A stretch of 64,000 nucleotides of DNA from Chelativorans alearensis (lineage in GTDB: Bacteria > Pseudomonadota > Alphaproteobacteria > Rhizobiales > Rhizobiaceae). Below the pieces are notes generated by a model. The model was not told the origin of the DNA. It saw nothing but the letters and a program-made list of their open reading frames with translations, and did no database searches. Positions 33,311 through 43,674 of the stretch are shown here, piece after piece. Position numbers and translations under genes: made by a program. The first letter of the stretch is position 1; each line of letters begins with the position of its first letter. Where the stretch lies: the NCBI RefSeq assembly GCF_010993735.1, contig NZ_WQNI01000003.1, positions 124,001 to 188,000 of the forward strand. The letters run 5' to 3'.

Positions 33311-34486
33311 TCAGTCTTTCCGCGGCAAGCAAGTTTCAACCAGCCGGGCCCAGTAGCTTGCCCCGACCGGCAGAATCTCGTCGTTGAAGTCGTACCGCGG
33401 ATGGTGCAGGCCGAAGTCCTTGCCCTCGGTCCCCTGGCCGATCCAGATGAAGGCGCCCGGCCGCTCCTGCAGCATGAAGGCGAAATCCTCGCTGCCCATG
33501 GCGGCGATGCCGTTGCGGTCTACAGCCGCGCTGCCGACCACCTCCTCCGCCACGGCTGCGGCGAGTTCGGTTTCCCGCTCGTGGTTGATCAGCGTGGGGT
33601 ACCCCTCCTCGTATTTCAGCTCGATGGTGCAGCCGTGCGCGGCCGCCACGCCCTCGCAAAGCGCCCGCACGCGCTGTTCGACCAGCTTGCCCACATCGGG
33701 ATCGAAGGTGCGGATGGAGATGGACATGCTCGCGGTGTCCGCGATCACGTTCAACGCCGTCCCGGCATTGAACTCGCAGACGCTGACCACGGCCGACTGA
33801 AGCGGATCGACATTGCGGGAAATGATAAGCTGCAGCCCCTGGTAAAGCTGAAAGCCGACGGCAATCGGATCGACGCCGTCATGCGGCCGGGCCGCATGGG
33901 CGCCGCGCCCCCTTATGGTGATGAACGCCTTGTTTGCCGCAGCAAGCGACGGGCCCGGCCGTGTCGTGATGGTGCCCGCCGGATGGTGCGGGGCGTTGTG
34001 CATGCCCCAGACCGTGTCGCAGGGGAAGCGTTCGAATAGGCCTTCCTCGATCATCATCTTGGCGCCCGCGCCGCCTTCCTCGGCTGGCTGAAAGATGAAA
34101 TGCACGGTACCGTCGAAATTGCGCGTTTCGGCCAGATATCTGGCCGCTCCCAGCAGCATCACCGTGTGGCCGTCGTGACCGCAGGCGTGCATCTTTCCTT
34201 CGGCGGTCGACTTGTAGGGCAGGCCCGTCTGCTCCAGGATCGGGAGAGCATCCATGTCGGCACGCAGGCCGATCGTTAGCTCGCTTGTGCCCCGGCCCCG
34301 CAGCACACCGACCACTCCTGTCTTGGCGATGTCGCGGTGCACCTCGATGCCCCAGTCTTCCAGCCTGCGGGAGACCTGTTCTGCCGTTCGTGTCTCCTCG
34401 TACCGCAGTTCGGGGTGGGCATGGATGTCGCGCCGCCACTCCGTCAAATCCTCGTGAAATTCAGCGATGCTATTATAGATTGGCAT
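33311..34486 (-). CDS. M20D-family amidohydrolase (hippurate hydrolase/IAA-amino acid hydrolase-like)
   Basis: A 391-residue zinc amidohydrolase. GLRADMDALPI and HACGHDGHTVMLLGAARYL contain metal ligands, FIFQPAEEGGAGAKMMIEEG the catalytic glutamate pair, GMHNAPHHPAGTI and MGSEDFAFML the remaining ligands. Start at ATG 34486; a TTG one codon earlier is also possible. It hydrolyses N-acyl amino acids or similar amides. Divergent from the Dpp-type importer at 34.9 kb, which may bring in its substrate; 212 bp of non-coding sequence separates it from the SDR gene. Confidence 0.92.
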   Translation of the reverse strand: MPIYNSIAEFHEDLTEWRRDIHAHPELRYEETRTAEQVSRRLEDWGIEVHRDIAKTGVVGVLRGRGTSELTIGLRADMDALPILEQTGLPYKSTAEGKMHACGHDGHTVMLLGAARYLAETRNFDGTVHFIFQPAEEGGAGAKMMIEEGLFERFPCDTVWGMHNAPHHPAGTITTRPGPSLAAANKAFITIRGRGAHAARPHDGVDPIAVGFQLYQGLQLIISRNVDPLQSAVVSVCEFNAGTALNVIADTASMSISIRTFDPDVGKLVEQRVRALCEGVAAAHGCTIELKYEEGYPTLINHERETELAAAVAEEVVGSAAVDRNGIAAMGSEDFAFMLQERPGAFIWIGQGTEGKDFGLHHPRYDFNDEILPVGASYWARLVETCLPRKD

Positions 34487-34913
34487 CAAATCCGGCTCCG
34501 GTTGTTGAAACAGGGCGAACCGAGGAGAGACGCATGCCGGCCCGCCAGTTGAGGCTACTTCTCAGATCAGTCAAGTGGGTGGTCCACCCGAACCAATGGG
34601 GAACCTCTGTTCAGACCGCAATTAGTATTTGTTGGTGGAACGATACTATAGGCAAGTTACGGCGTCTAGCGGAGGAAAGAAACGGTCTTCAAGGCACGCG
34701 CCTCGCGCCTAAAATATAGACATTCTGCTCAAATCGGCAGCACCCGATTGTATTTTTTTGATGGTTAATCAACAAGGGCGCAATCGCAACAGTGATAAAG
34801 GGGGTGCACCCCATGTCAGCTCATGATAGCGTTTCTGTTCTAGCGTCCCTGGTACAACAAGTGTCTCGATAAAATCACCAGGGTGGGAGTCTTGGTTAGA
34901 GGGGAATGATCCA
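34487..34913. other. Intergenic region, M20 amidohydrolase / peptide-binding protein
   Basis: No convincing gene in 427 bp. It holds a perfect short palindrome GGGTGGTCCACCC (34577-34589) and, about 140 bp before the binding-protein gene, TTGATGGTTAATCAACAA (34758-34775), which loosely resembles the GntR-regulon sites (TTGAT-N5-ATCAA). Probably divergent promoters. Confidence 0.5.
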
Positions 34914-36704
34914 ATGAAAGAACGTGAGTTGCGAGGCCTGATCGAGGACGTGCGGGTCGGCAAACTGTCCCGTCGCGATTTCGTAAGAAGGATGCTCGCG
35001 GTCGGCTTGACCGCACCGTTTGCGACCCAAATGCTATCCTACTCAGGCATTGCAATGGCTGCCTCGCTGCCCGAGTACAAACCGACCCAGCGCGGCGGCG
35101 GCGGTCACCTCCGGCTCTTGTGGTGGCAGGGCCCGACACTACTCAATCCCCATTTCGCCGTCGGGACGAAGGACCAGGACGGCTCCCGGCTTTTCTACGA
35201 GCCGCTGGCAGCATGGGATGCCGATGGGAACCTCGTGCCGATCCTTGCGGCCGAAATCCCGAGTCTGGAAAATGGCGGACTGGCAGAAGACGGCATGTCG
35301 GTCACCTGGAAGCTCAAACAGGGCGTGCAATGGCATGACGGCGAGCCGTTCACCGCTGACGACTGTGTTTTCAACTGGGAATACGCGACCGATCCCGAGA
35401 CCGCTGCCGTGACCATCGGCAGCTATCAGGACTCGAAGGCCGTCAAGGTCGATGATCACACCGTGAGAGTCGAGTTCGAGAAGCCAACGCCCTTTTGGGC
35501 CGATGCCTTCGTGGGCACGCGCGGCATGCTGATCCCGAAGCATCTCTTCGAGGAATTCAAGGGAGCCGCCTCACGCGACGCGCCGGCAAACCTGGCGCCC
35601 GTGGGCACAGGCCCCTATCTGTTCGAGGAGTTCAACCCCGGCGATCTGGTGAGGGGCAAGCTCAATCCCAACTACCACGAGGAGAACAGGCCGCATTTCG
35701 ATTCGATCGAGATGAAAGGCGGCGGCGACGCGGTGTCGGCGGCGCGCGCCGTGCTGCAGACCGGTGAATTCGACTACGCGTGGAACATGCAGGTCGAGGA
35801 CGAATTGCTGTCGCGGCTGGAGGAAGCCGGCAAGGGCAAGATCGTGATCGCCGAAACGGGTCACATCGAACATATCCAGGTCAACAACACCGATCCTCGC
35901 AAGGAAGTGGACGGTGAAAGGTCGAGCACCGAGACGCAGCATCCTTTCCTCACCGATCCCGCTGTCCGCCAGGCGCTCAACCTCCTGGTCGACCGGGGTT
36001 CGGTGGAACAGCACATCTACGGCCGCACCGGCCCCGCCACCGCCAACTTCCTCAACAATCCGGAGAAGTTCCGGTCGGAGAAAACCTCGTACGAGTTCGA
36101 CGTCCAGAAGGCCGTCGCACTCCTGGAGGAGGGCGGCTGGGTGCCCGGTGCCGACGGCATCCGTGAAAAGGACGGCGTGAGGCTCAGCCTTGTCTATCAG
36201 ACGTCAATCAATGCGCCGCGCCAGAAGACGCAGGCCATCGTCAAGCAGGCCTGCCAGAAGGCGGGAATCGAGGTCGAACTGAAGTCCGTCACCGCGTCGG
36301 TCTTCTTCTCGTCGGATGTGGGCAACCCGGACACCTATACGAAGTTCTACAGCGACATCCAGATGTACACGACGACGATGACGCAGCCGGATCCGGGCAT
36401 CTTCATGAATCAGTTCGTCTCGTGGGAGATCGCGACCAAGGCAAATAAATGGCAGGGCCGCAACATCACACGCTGGAACAGTTCCGAGTATGACGAGCTG
36501 TACCGGGAAGCCCAGGGTGAGCTCGATCCCGTCAAGCGGGCGGCGCTGTTCATCCGCATGAACGAACTGTTGGTCGAGAATGTGGTTGTCATCCCCATCG
36601 TCTCGCGTCCCAACGTGGCGGCCGTGGCGAGCAACTTGTCCGCGCCACTCAGCGGATGGGACAACTACACCTGGGCCCTGAAGGACTGGTACCGCGACGC
36701 CTGA
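34914..36704 (+). CDS. Peptide/opine-type ABC transporter substrate-binding protein (Tat-exported)
   Basis: A 596-residue family 5 extracellular solute-binding protein. The N-terminus has a twin-arginine signal (LSRRDFVRRMLAVGLTAPFATQ). The mature region has LWWQGPTLLNPHFAVGTKDQ, EPLAAWDADGNLVPILAAEIP, KLKQGVQWHDGEPFTADD and other DppA/OppA family features. It is followed by two permease and two ATPase genes in one direction, a complete Dpp/Opp importer. Substrate unknown; the divergent M20 amidohydrolase suggests a peptide or N-acylated compound. Confidence 0.92.
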   Translation: MKERELRGLIEDVRVGKLSRRDFVRRMLAVGLTAPFATQMLSYSGIAMAASLPEYKPTQRGGGGHLRLLWWQGPTLLNPHFAVGTKDQDGSRLFYEPLAAWDADGNLVPILAAEIPSLENGGLAEDGMSVTWKLKQGVQWHDGEPFTADDCVFNWEYATDPETAAVTIGSYQDSKAVKVDDHTVRVEFEKPTPFWADAFVGTRGMLIPKHLFEEFKGAASRDAPANLAPVGTGPYLFEEFNPGDLVRGKLNPNYHEENRPHFDSIEMKGGGDAVSAARAVLQTGEFDYAWNMQVEDELLSRLEEAGKGKIVIAETGHIEHIQVNNTDPRKEVDGERSSTETQHPFLTDPAVRQALNLLVDRGSVEQHIYGRTGPATANFLNNPEKFRSEKTSYEFDVQKAVALLEEGGWVPGADGIREKDGVRLSLVYQTSINAPRQKTQAIVKQACQKAGIEVELKSVTASVFFSSDVGNPDTYTKFYSDIQMYTTTMTQPDPGIFMNQFVSWEIATKANKWQGRNITRWNSSEYDELYREAQGELDPVKRAALFIRMNELLVENVVVIPIVSRPNVAAVASNLSAPLSGWDNYTWALKDWYRDA

Positions 36705-36770
36705 GACCGTCCGAAACACGGGTGGAGGCTCGGTCACGAGCCTCCATGACTTTCGGGAAAGGTGTTGTCC

Positions 36771-37730
36771 ATGAGCCAGTATCTCATCAGACGATTGCTG
36801 ATCGCGGTGCCGAGCCTGCTCGGCATTAGCATCGTTCTGTTCACCATCCTGGCGCTTGCCCCCGGCGATCCGTTCGGCGAGCTTGCCATGAACCCCGCCG
36901 TCCCCCCGGAGGTGCGGGCCGCGCTGCGCGAGAAGTTTGGCCTCGACGATCCGGTCATGGTTCGCTACCTGCGCTGGCTGACCGCGATGTTCCAGGGGGA
37001 CTGGGGCTTTTCGTTCGTCAGCCGCATGGATGTCGACACGCTGATCCTGCAGCGCCTGCCGGCCACGCTGATCGTGATCGGCGCCTCCCAGGTATTGGCG
37101 TTGCTGATCGCACTTCCGGTCGGCATCTATGCGGCCACGCGGCCATATTCGATCTTCGATCAGGTCGCCAATACCCTGGCCTTCATCGGCTTCTCGTTGC
37201 CGACATTCTTTACCGGCATCGTCTTCATCCTGATCTTCAGCATTACGCTGGACTGGCTGCCGTTCGTGTATCAGTCGAACATCAACGCTACCGGGCTGGC
37301 CTGGTACTGGGGGCACATCAAGCAGATGATCATGCCGGTGGCGGTGCTCGGCCTGTTCCAGGGAGCGTCATGGACACGCTTCGTGCGTTCGGCCGTGCTC
37401 GACGTGATCCGCCTCGACTATGTCACCACCGCTCGTGCGAAGGGGCTGGCGGAGCGCGTCGTGGTGATGAAGCATATCGTGCGCAATGCGTTGATCCCCG
37501 TGGTGACACTGGTGGCGTTGCAGATGCCGGCGGTTTTCGGCGGCGCCATCATCACCGAGCAGATATTTCGTGTCCCGGGCATCGGATCGCTGCTGATCAG
37601 CTCTATCCTGGCCAATGACACGCCGGTGATCATGGCGGTCACCTTCGTCTTCGCTTGCCTGGTCATCCTCTTCAACCTTATCGCGGATATTCTCTATGGC
37701 TGGCTCGACCCCCGCATCTCTTACCGTTGA
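36771..37730 (+). CDS. Dpp/Opp ABC transporter permease, DppB type
   Basis: A 319-residue permease with six helices, RRLLIAVPSLLGISIVLFTILALAPGDPF at the start, and the EAA loop ARAKGLAERVVVMKHIVRNALIPV. Start ATG 36771 (MSQYLIRR) after GGGAAAGG; a start three codons upstream lacks a ribosome site. Its end overlaps the next permease gene by 35 bp. Confidence 0.93.
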   Translation: MSQYLIRRLLIAVPSLLGISIVLFTILALAPGDPFGELAMNPAVPPEVRAALREKFGLDDPVMVRYLRWLTAMFQGDWGFSFVSRMDVDTLILQRLPATLIVIGASQVLALLIALPVGIYAATRPYSIFDQVANTLAFIGFSLPTFFTGIVFILIFSITLDWLPFVYQSNINATGLAWYWGHIKQMIMPVAVLGLFQGASWTRFVRSAVLDVIRLDYVTTARAKGLAERVVVMKHIVRNALIPVVTLVALQMPAVFGGAIITEQIFRVPGIGSLLISSILANDTPVIMAVTFVFACLVILFNLIADILYGWLDPRISYR

Positions 37731-38648
37731 TCCCGCCACCGGCGTTCCGGTTGCCGTCAAGGCGAAGCCCAAGCGCGTCACACCCGGGAGGGAAGCGTGG
37801 CGGCGCTTCCGGCGCCACCGGCTGGCGGTGGCGAGCGCGGTGATCCTGAGCGTGATGATTCTGGCCGTCCTTTTCGGCCCCCTAGTTTGGCGTGTGCAAA
37901 TCAACGAGATCGACTTTTCCGCAATGCTCGAAGGGCCGAGCCTAGCGCATCCGCTCGGAACCGACGACCTTGGCCAGGACCTGCTCGCACGCATGCTCTA
38001 TGGCGGGCGGATTTCGCTTGCGGTCGGGCTAACCGCCATGGCTGTGGCGGTCATCGTCGGCACTATCGTCGGGGCGATAGCCGGCGTTTCGCGCGGCAGT
38101 GTCGATGCCGGCCTTATGTGGCTGACGGATCTGTTTCTTTCCCTGCCGCAGGTTCCGCTCCTGCTGCTGATCATCTACCTGTTTCGCGACAGCCTGAAGG
38201 AAATAGCGGGGCCTGAAGTCGGCATGTTCATCCTGATCGTCGTCGTCATCGGCGGTTTCCGCTGGATGCCGGTCGCCCGGCTGGTGCGCGCCCAGTTCTT
38301 CTCCTTGCGCGAGAAGGAATTCGTGGAAGCCGCGCGAGCGCTCGGCGCTTCAACCCCGCGCCAGGTCATTCGCCACATCCTGCCGAATGCGCTCGGACCG
38401 GTTATCGTTGCCGGCACGATCGACGTGGCCGCGGCGATCATCACGGAATCGACCCTTTCCTTTCTCGGTCTTGGCTTTCCACCGGACATCCCCACCTGGG
38501 GCCGCATCCTCTACGATGCCAAGGACTATCTCGACATTGCACCCCATTGGGCAATGTTCGCGGGCGGTGCGATCTTCCTTGCCGTGCTCACCATCAATTA
38601 CATCGGCGACGGGCTGCGCGACGCGCTGGACCCGCGTAGGGTGCTGTG

Positions 38649-38649
<1 letters not shown>
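37696..38649 (+). CDS. Dpp/Opp ABC transporter permease, DppC type
   Basis: A 317-residue permease of the DppC/OppC kind: cytoplasmic N-terminus with RREAWRRF-like [47 protein letters not shown], and the loop [23 protein letters not shown]. It starts inside the DppB-type gene (35-bp overlap), which implies translational coupling. Partner of the preceding permease. Confidence 0.93.
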
Positions 38650-39638
<989 letters not shown>

Positions 39639-39657
39639 CCGAGAGGATAGCCTCCAA

Positions 39658-40632
39658 ATGCCACAGCCCCTCCTGCAGGTAAAAGACCTGGTGAAGAACT
39701 TCGGCCTGAAAGGCGGCATTCTTGGGCGCACGGTCAGCGAAGTGCATGCGGTGGACGAGGTGAGCTTTTATCTCAATGTCGGCGAGACCTTGGGCTTGGT
39801 CGGAGAGTCCGGGAGCGGCAAGTCGACGACGGGGCGTTGTGTCCTGAGATTGATCGAGCCGACCGCCGGAGAAATCTGGTTCGAGGGCAAGAACGTTACC
39901 GAACTCAGCGGGAAGGAACTCGCGGCGCTACGCCGCGATATGCAGATCATCTTTCAAGATCCATATGCTTCCTTGAACCCACGGATGACAGTCGGTGCGA
40001 TAATCGGCGAGGCCCTTGTCATCCATAATCTCGCGAAGAACCGTCGCGAACTCCACGACCGCGTCGTTGAACTCCTGGAAACCGTCGGCCTCGGTGCTGA
40101 CCATATGCGACGTTATCCGCACGAGTTCTCGGGCGGTCAGCGCCAGCGTATCGGCATCGCCCGGGCGCTGGCGGTCTCCCCGAAACTCATTGTGTGCGAC
40201 GAGCCCGTATCTGCGCTCGACGTGTCGATCCAGGCGCAGGTCATCAACCTGCTGGAGGATCTGCAGGAGCAGTTCGACCTGACCTATCTTTTCATCGCGC
40301 ATGACCTGTCAGTGGTGGAGCACATCAGCACGCGCGTCGCGGTCATGTATCTCGGCCGGATCGTCGAGATCGCATCTGCCCGTGATCTGTATGCGCGGCC
40401 GCTGCACCCATACACGGAAGCGCTCCTCTCGGCTGTGCCAATCCCAGCGCCGCGGGCAAAACGCGAGCGCATTCGGCTTCAGGGCGAGGTGCCAAACCCT
40501 ATCCATCCGCCGACCGGATGTCATTTCCACACCCGCTGCCCGATCCGGCAGCTGCCGCTTTGCAGCACCGAAAAGCCCGAACTGAGGAAGACCGCCGAGG
40601 GCCACTCGGTGGCATGCCACTTGCGTGGCTGA
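39658..40632 (+). CDS. Dpp/Opp ABC transporter ATPase, DppF type
   Basis: A 324-residue ATPase: Walker [27 protein letters not shown], signature [16 protein letters not shown], Walker [14 protein letters not shown], and the C-terminal [16 protein letters not shown] cluster. Start ATG 39658 after GAGAGGATAG, 19 bp behind DppD. Completes the five-gene importer. Confidence 0.93.
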   Translation: MPQPLLQVKDLVKNFGLKGGILGRTVSEVHAVDEVSFYLNVGETLGLVGESGSGKSTTGRCVLRLIEPTAGEIWFEGKNVTELSGKELAALRRDMQIIFQDPYASLNPRMTVGAIIGEALVIHNLAKNRRELHDRVVELLETVGLGADHMRRYPHEFSGGQRQRIGIARALAVSPKLIVCDEPVSALDVSIQAQVINLLEDLQEQFDLTYLFIAHDLSVVEHISTRVAVMYLGRIVEIASARDLYARPLHPYTEALLSAVPIPAPRAKRERIRLQGEVPNPIHPPTGCHFHTRCPIRQLPLCSTEKPELRKTAEGHSVACHLRG

Positions 40633-40951
40633 TTGCGGGCGATTGACAGCGACATACTCCTCTACGGGGATCCGGCGGAGTGGGAGTGTCGTTTAAGAAA
40701 TGCAATGCCCGTTTTGGCTGCGAAATCTAGAGCGCATCAGGTTTTGCGGAAGCATAACCTGCATTGAGGATGCAGTTGGCCCACTTTTCGGATGAGAATC
40801 GGTCGAGGATGTCTCCGATTGTGCGCCAGAGGGTTTCGCGAGATCGAATCCAGGTATCCGCGAATTTGATGCATCATTTATAGATTGACTATAATGTTTG
40901 TTGGCGAAATGATATATTTGTTGCATCATATCCAGTATGGAAGGAGGGGCC
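40633..40951. promoter_or_regulatory. Gap with two GntR-regulon-like sites before binding protein 1
   Basis: The 319-bp gap has no gene. TTTGATGCATCATTT at 40865-40879 and ATTTGTTGCATCATA at 40916-40930 match the core TTGATGCA/TGCATCA of the GntR-regulon operator; the second lies 21 bp before the binding-protein start. An imperfect repeat with AGGTTTTGCGG/CATAACCTGC occurs near 40738-40762. Confidence 0.6.
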
Positions 40952-42046
40952 ATGAGCAGGTGGATCGGGCTTATTGCTAGGCGTGGTGTAGGCATCTTCA
41001 TCTGCGTTCTTGCGGGCGCACTGTTCGCGACCGCATCCTCCCGCGCTGAAGCAGGTGAGGGCGGCCAGCTCGTCATGGCTGCAACCGGTGGGGACTACGA
41101 GCGCAAGCTCAGGGAAATCGTCTTCGAGCCCTTTTCGCGGGAGACCGGCATTGAGGTCGTCCTTGTTGGCGGCACGGCCAGCGAGTTTTGGGCGAAAGCT
41201 AAGGCGATGTCTGAAATAGGGCGCCTGGAATGGGATATGCTGGAGGCGGGCTCCGGTGACGTCTATGTCCCTGAGCGCAGCAGCCTGCTCCTCGACCTGG
41301 GCGAGGATTGCGCACTGGTTCCCAGGGCAAAGTCCGATGGGGCTGGCCAAGTGTGCCATCGCTTTGGCGTAGTGCCGATCTACGGCGCGACACTCCTGAC
41401 CGCAAACCGTGACTTGTTTAACGGCGACGTGCCCGACGACTGGAATGACTTCTTCAACGTCGAGGACTTTCCGGGGCCGCGGTCACTCCCCAACTTCGGC
41501 ACGCCCTGGCGCGTACTGATCGGCGCCCTTCTCGCCGATGGCGTTCGGCCGGATGAGCTGTTTCCGCTCGATCTGGATCGAGCATTCGAAAAGCTGGAGG
41601 AAATTCGGCCACATATCTCGCTCTGGTGGAGAACGGGCGACCAGATTCAGCGCACACTGCGCGATCAGGAGATCGCCATGACGCTCGTATGGAACACCCG
41701 GATCGACTTTCTTCTCAATGAAGATCTGCCTCTGCAACGGGTCTGGGAAGGTGCCACTCTTAATGAGGCGCATTGGGTCGTATTCGAGGCCGCTCCGAAC
41801 AGACAGAACGCGTTACGCTTTCTAAACTGGTACTTCGATCATCCTGAGGTACAGGCGGCCTTCGCGCGTGCGGTCGCGGCATCGCCGACAACCAATTCGG
41901 CACTGGCGTTGCTGCCGGTCAAAGAGCAGAAGAACAGCCCGATCTTTCCCGACAATCTCAAAGGTGTAATCAAGGTCGACTATGTATGGCTCGCAGAGCA
42001 TCACGGAGTGATCGCAGAGCGCTGGAATAGCTGGATAGCGCGGTAA
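40952..42046 (+). CDS. Polyamine/opine-type periplasmic binding protein 1
   Basis: A 364-residue PotD/PotF-class binding protein with signal peptide (MSRWIGLIARRGVGIFICVLAGALFATASSRAEA in two halves). Mature start QLVMAATGGDYERKLREIVFEPFSRETGIEV. Features FPGPRSLPNFGTPWRVLIGALLADG and PHISLWWRTGDQIQRTLRDQEIAM are shared almost word for word with the next gene. ATG at 40952 follows AAGGAGG. No permease is adjacent; a GntR-type site links it to the PotABC-like operon at 25-28 kb that has no binding protein. Confidence 0.9.
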   Translation: MSRWIGLIARRGVGIFICVLAGALFATASSRAEAGEGGQLVMAATGGDYERKLREIVFEPFSRETGIEVVLVGGTASEFWAKAKAMSEIGRLEWDMLEAGSGDVYVPERSSLLLDLGEDCALVPRAKSDGAGQVCHRFGVVPIYGATLLTANRDLFNGDVPDDWNDFFNVEDFPGPRSLPNFGTPWRVLIGALLADGVRPDELFPLDLDRAFEKLEEIRPHISLWWRTGDQIQRTLRDQEIAMTLVWNTRIDFLLNEDLPLQRVWEGATLNEAHWVVFEAAPNRQNALRFLNWYFDHPEVQAAFARAVAASPTTNSALALLPVKEQKNSPIFPDNLKGVIKVDYVWLAEHHGVIAERWNSWIAR

Positions 42047-42123
42047 GCTTCCCCTTGCGGCCACCCACTGCCGGTATCTTCCCCCTTGCTTGTGCTCGCA
42101 GGTGGCATGGCCCCCAAAATGCG

Positions 42124-43266
42124 TCAGCTTGCGAGCCACACGTTCCAGCGTTGCACCACAGTCTCGCGATTAACTGCCAGCCAGTCACGGTCCACGCCTA
42201 CGACCTGTGACCAGTTGGCGGGATTGATCACGCTTGCCTGGCGGGCCTCCGAAGGGAGGAAGTCTAAGGCTTCACGTTGTGCCGTGGCGCCAAAGGATTC
42301 CGCCGCAAAGGCGGCATGCGCCTTGGGTCTAGTGTAGATGAAATCTAGAAGGGCTAGGCCGGCGTTCGGATGAGGAGCACCTTGCGTGAGCGCCCAAAGG
42401 GCTGCATCCAGCACGGCTCCGCGCCATGTGGACCCGAGCGGCAACCCCTCTGCGCGCAGTCTGAAGGCGCGACCCGAAAAGAGCATGGCCATCACGACCT
42501 CGCCCGTGCGGAAGATCTGTTGGCTCTGATCACCGCTTCTCCACCACACGGTGACGTGCGGCTTGATCTCGTCCAGCTTGGCAAAGGCCCTATCGAGGTC
42601 AAGCGGAAACAGCTCTTCGCTGCTCACGCCGTCTGCCTGCAAGGCCGCCATCAGCGGCCACCATGGAGCACCGATATTCGGCAGCGCCCGCGGCCCGGGA
42701 AACGCTTCCACATCCCATAAGTCCGCCCAGTCAGAGGGCTGGCGCTGGCCGTCAGGAAAGCTGCGCCTGTCAAACGCGAGGAGCCCGCCACCGATGTCGA
42801 ACAGGACACCATGGCCCACGCAGGCGCCATCCACGCCGTGTCGCCCGACGTCGGGAAGAGACGCACAATCGCCGAGGCCGCGGAGCAAGTCCGTGACATC
42901 GGGCGCCAGCATGTCCGCCGAAAGGGTGATCACGTCCCATTCGACACGCCCAATGCTCGCCATGGCTTTCAGCTTCGCGAGCTTTTCCCCGTAGCTCCCG
43001 CCCATTGCAACGACGTCTATGCCAGTCGCCTTGGTGAAGGGATCAAAAAAATGCTCCTTGACGAGCTCGCCATAAGCGCCAGTCCCGCCCGCGACAGTAA
43101 CCCTGTGCTCGCCGGCCGCTCGAGCGCGCTCGGCAAGTTGGTCAAATCCGGACGCGGCACGCGCCCCGGGTAAGCCGATTCCGAATCCCATGGCGAGGAG
43201 AGCGTTGGCGGACAACCCCAGGACTCGACGTCGGGGCAGGTCTCTTCCCACTTTCCCTTGGCGCAT
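42124..43266 (-). CDS. Polyamine/opine-type periplasmic binding protein 2 (paralogue, Tat-like signal)
   Basis: A 380-residue binding protein paralogous to the converging gene at 40952: FPGPRALPNIGAPWWPLMAALQADGVSSEELFPLDLDRAF and PHVTVWWRSGDQSQQIFRTGEVVMAML correspond to segments of the first. The N-terminus has paired arginines before a hydrophobic stretch (RDLPRRRVLGLSANALLAMGFG), suggesting Tat export. A GntR-type palindrome lies 40 bp upstream. Two binding proteins may widen the ligand range of one transporter. Confidence 0.9.
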   Translation of the reverse strand: MRQGKVGRDLPRRRVLGLSANALLAMGFGIGLPGARAASGFDQLAERARAAGEHRVTVAGGTGAYGELVKEHFFDPFTKATGIDVVAMGGSYGEKLAKLKAMASIGRVEWDVITLSADMLAPDVTDLLRGLGDCASLPDVGRHGVDGACVGHGVLFDIGGGLLAFDRRSFPDGQRQPSDWADLWDVEAFPGPRALPNIGAPWWPLMAALQADGVSSEELFPLDLDRAFAKLDEIKPHVTVWWRSGDQSQQIFRTGEVVMAMLFSGRAFRLRAEGLPLGSTWRGAVLDAALWALTQGAPHPNAGLALLDFIYTRPKAHAAFAAESFGATAQREALDFLPSEARQASVINPANWSQVVGVDRDWLAVNRETVVQRWNVWLAS

Positions 43267-43674
43267 AGTTGTCCTCCTCCAAAGCTGTCGGCCGCATTTT
43301 TGAAATTTGATGTAACATCAATGATAATTTCTTTCAAGCTCGCAGCGGCTGCAAGTATCTTGATAGCCTCAGACCGGACTTTGCCTTCGTTGCGGCTCCC
43401 GGTTCACGAGCGTGCTAACCAGTACCTTGTGGGCATATTTTGAATGTCTCAAGGCGATCTACCGCGGTGCTGACGCCCCTCAGCCCAGCCCGGATCTACG
43501 TGGTGAACAGCATAGCCATCACGCTTTTTGTTGCATCATGCGGCAAAATGGAGATAGTGACATCGGTGGTTCCAATGCGCTCTTCAAATCCGTTGCGGCG
43601 CGGCATTGTTCATTGTCCGGCACGTTTCGCGACCGGCAGCCCCCGACAGGGCAAACTTTTTTCACGGAGAGCTC
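43267..43674. promoter_or_regulatory. Divergent gap with two GntR-regulon-like sites
   Basis: TTTGATGTAACATCAA at 43306-43321 is the most symmetrical copy (TTGAT-N5-ATCAA) and stands before binding protein 2; TTTTGTTGCATCATG at 43526-43540 stands before the amidohydrolase gene and shares 13 of 15 bases with the sites at 28 and 29 kb. Short open frames here lack ribosome sites and were not accepted as genes. Confidence 0.65.

Noticed and set aside
34758-34775. TTGATGGTTAATCAACAA as a further GntR-regulon site
   Set aside because: It shares only the TTGAT-N5-ATCAA outline; too weak to place the Dpp operon in the regulon.
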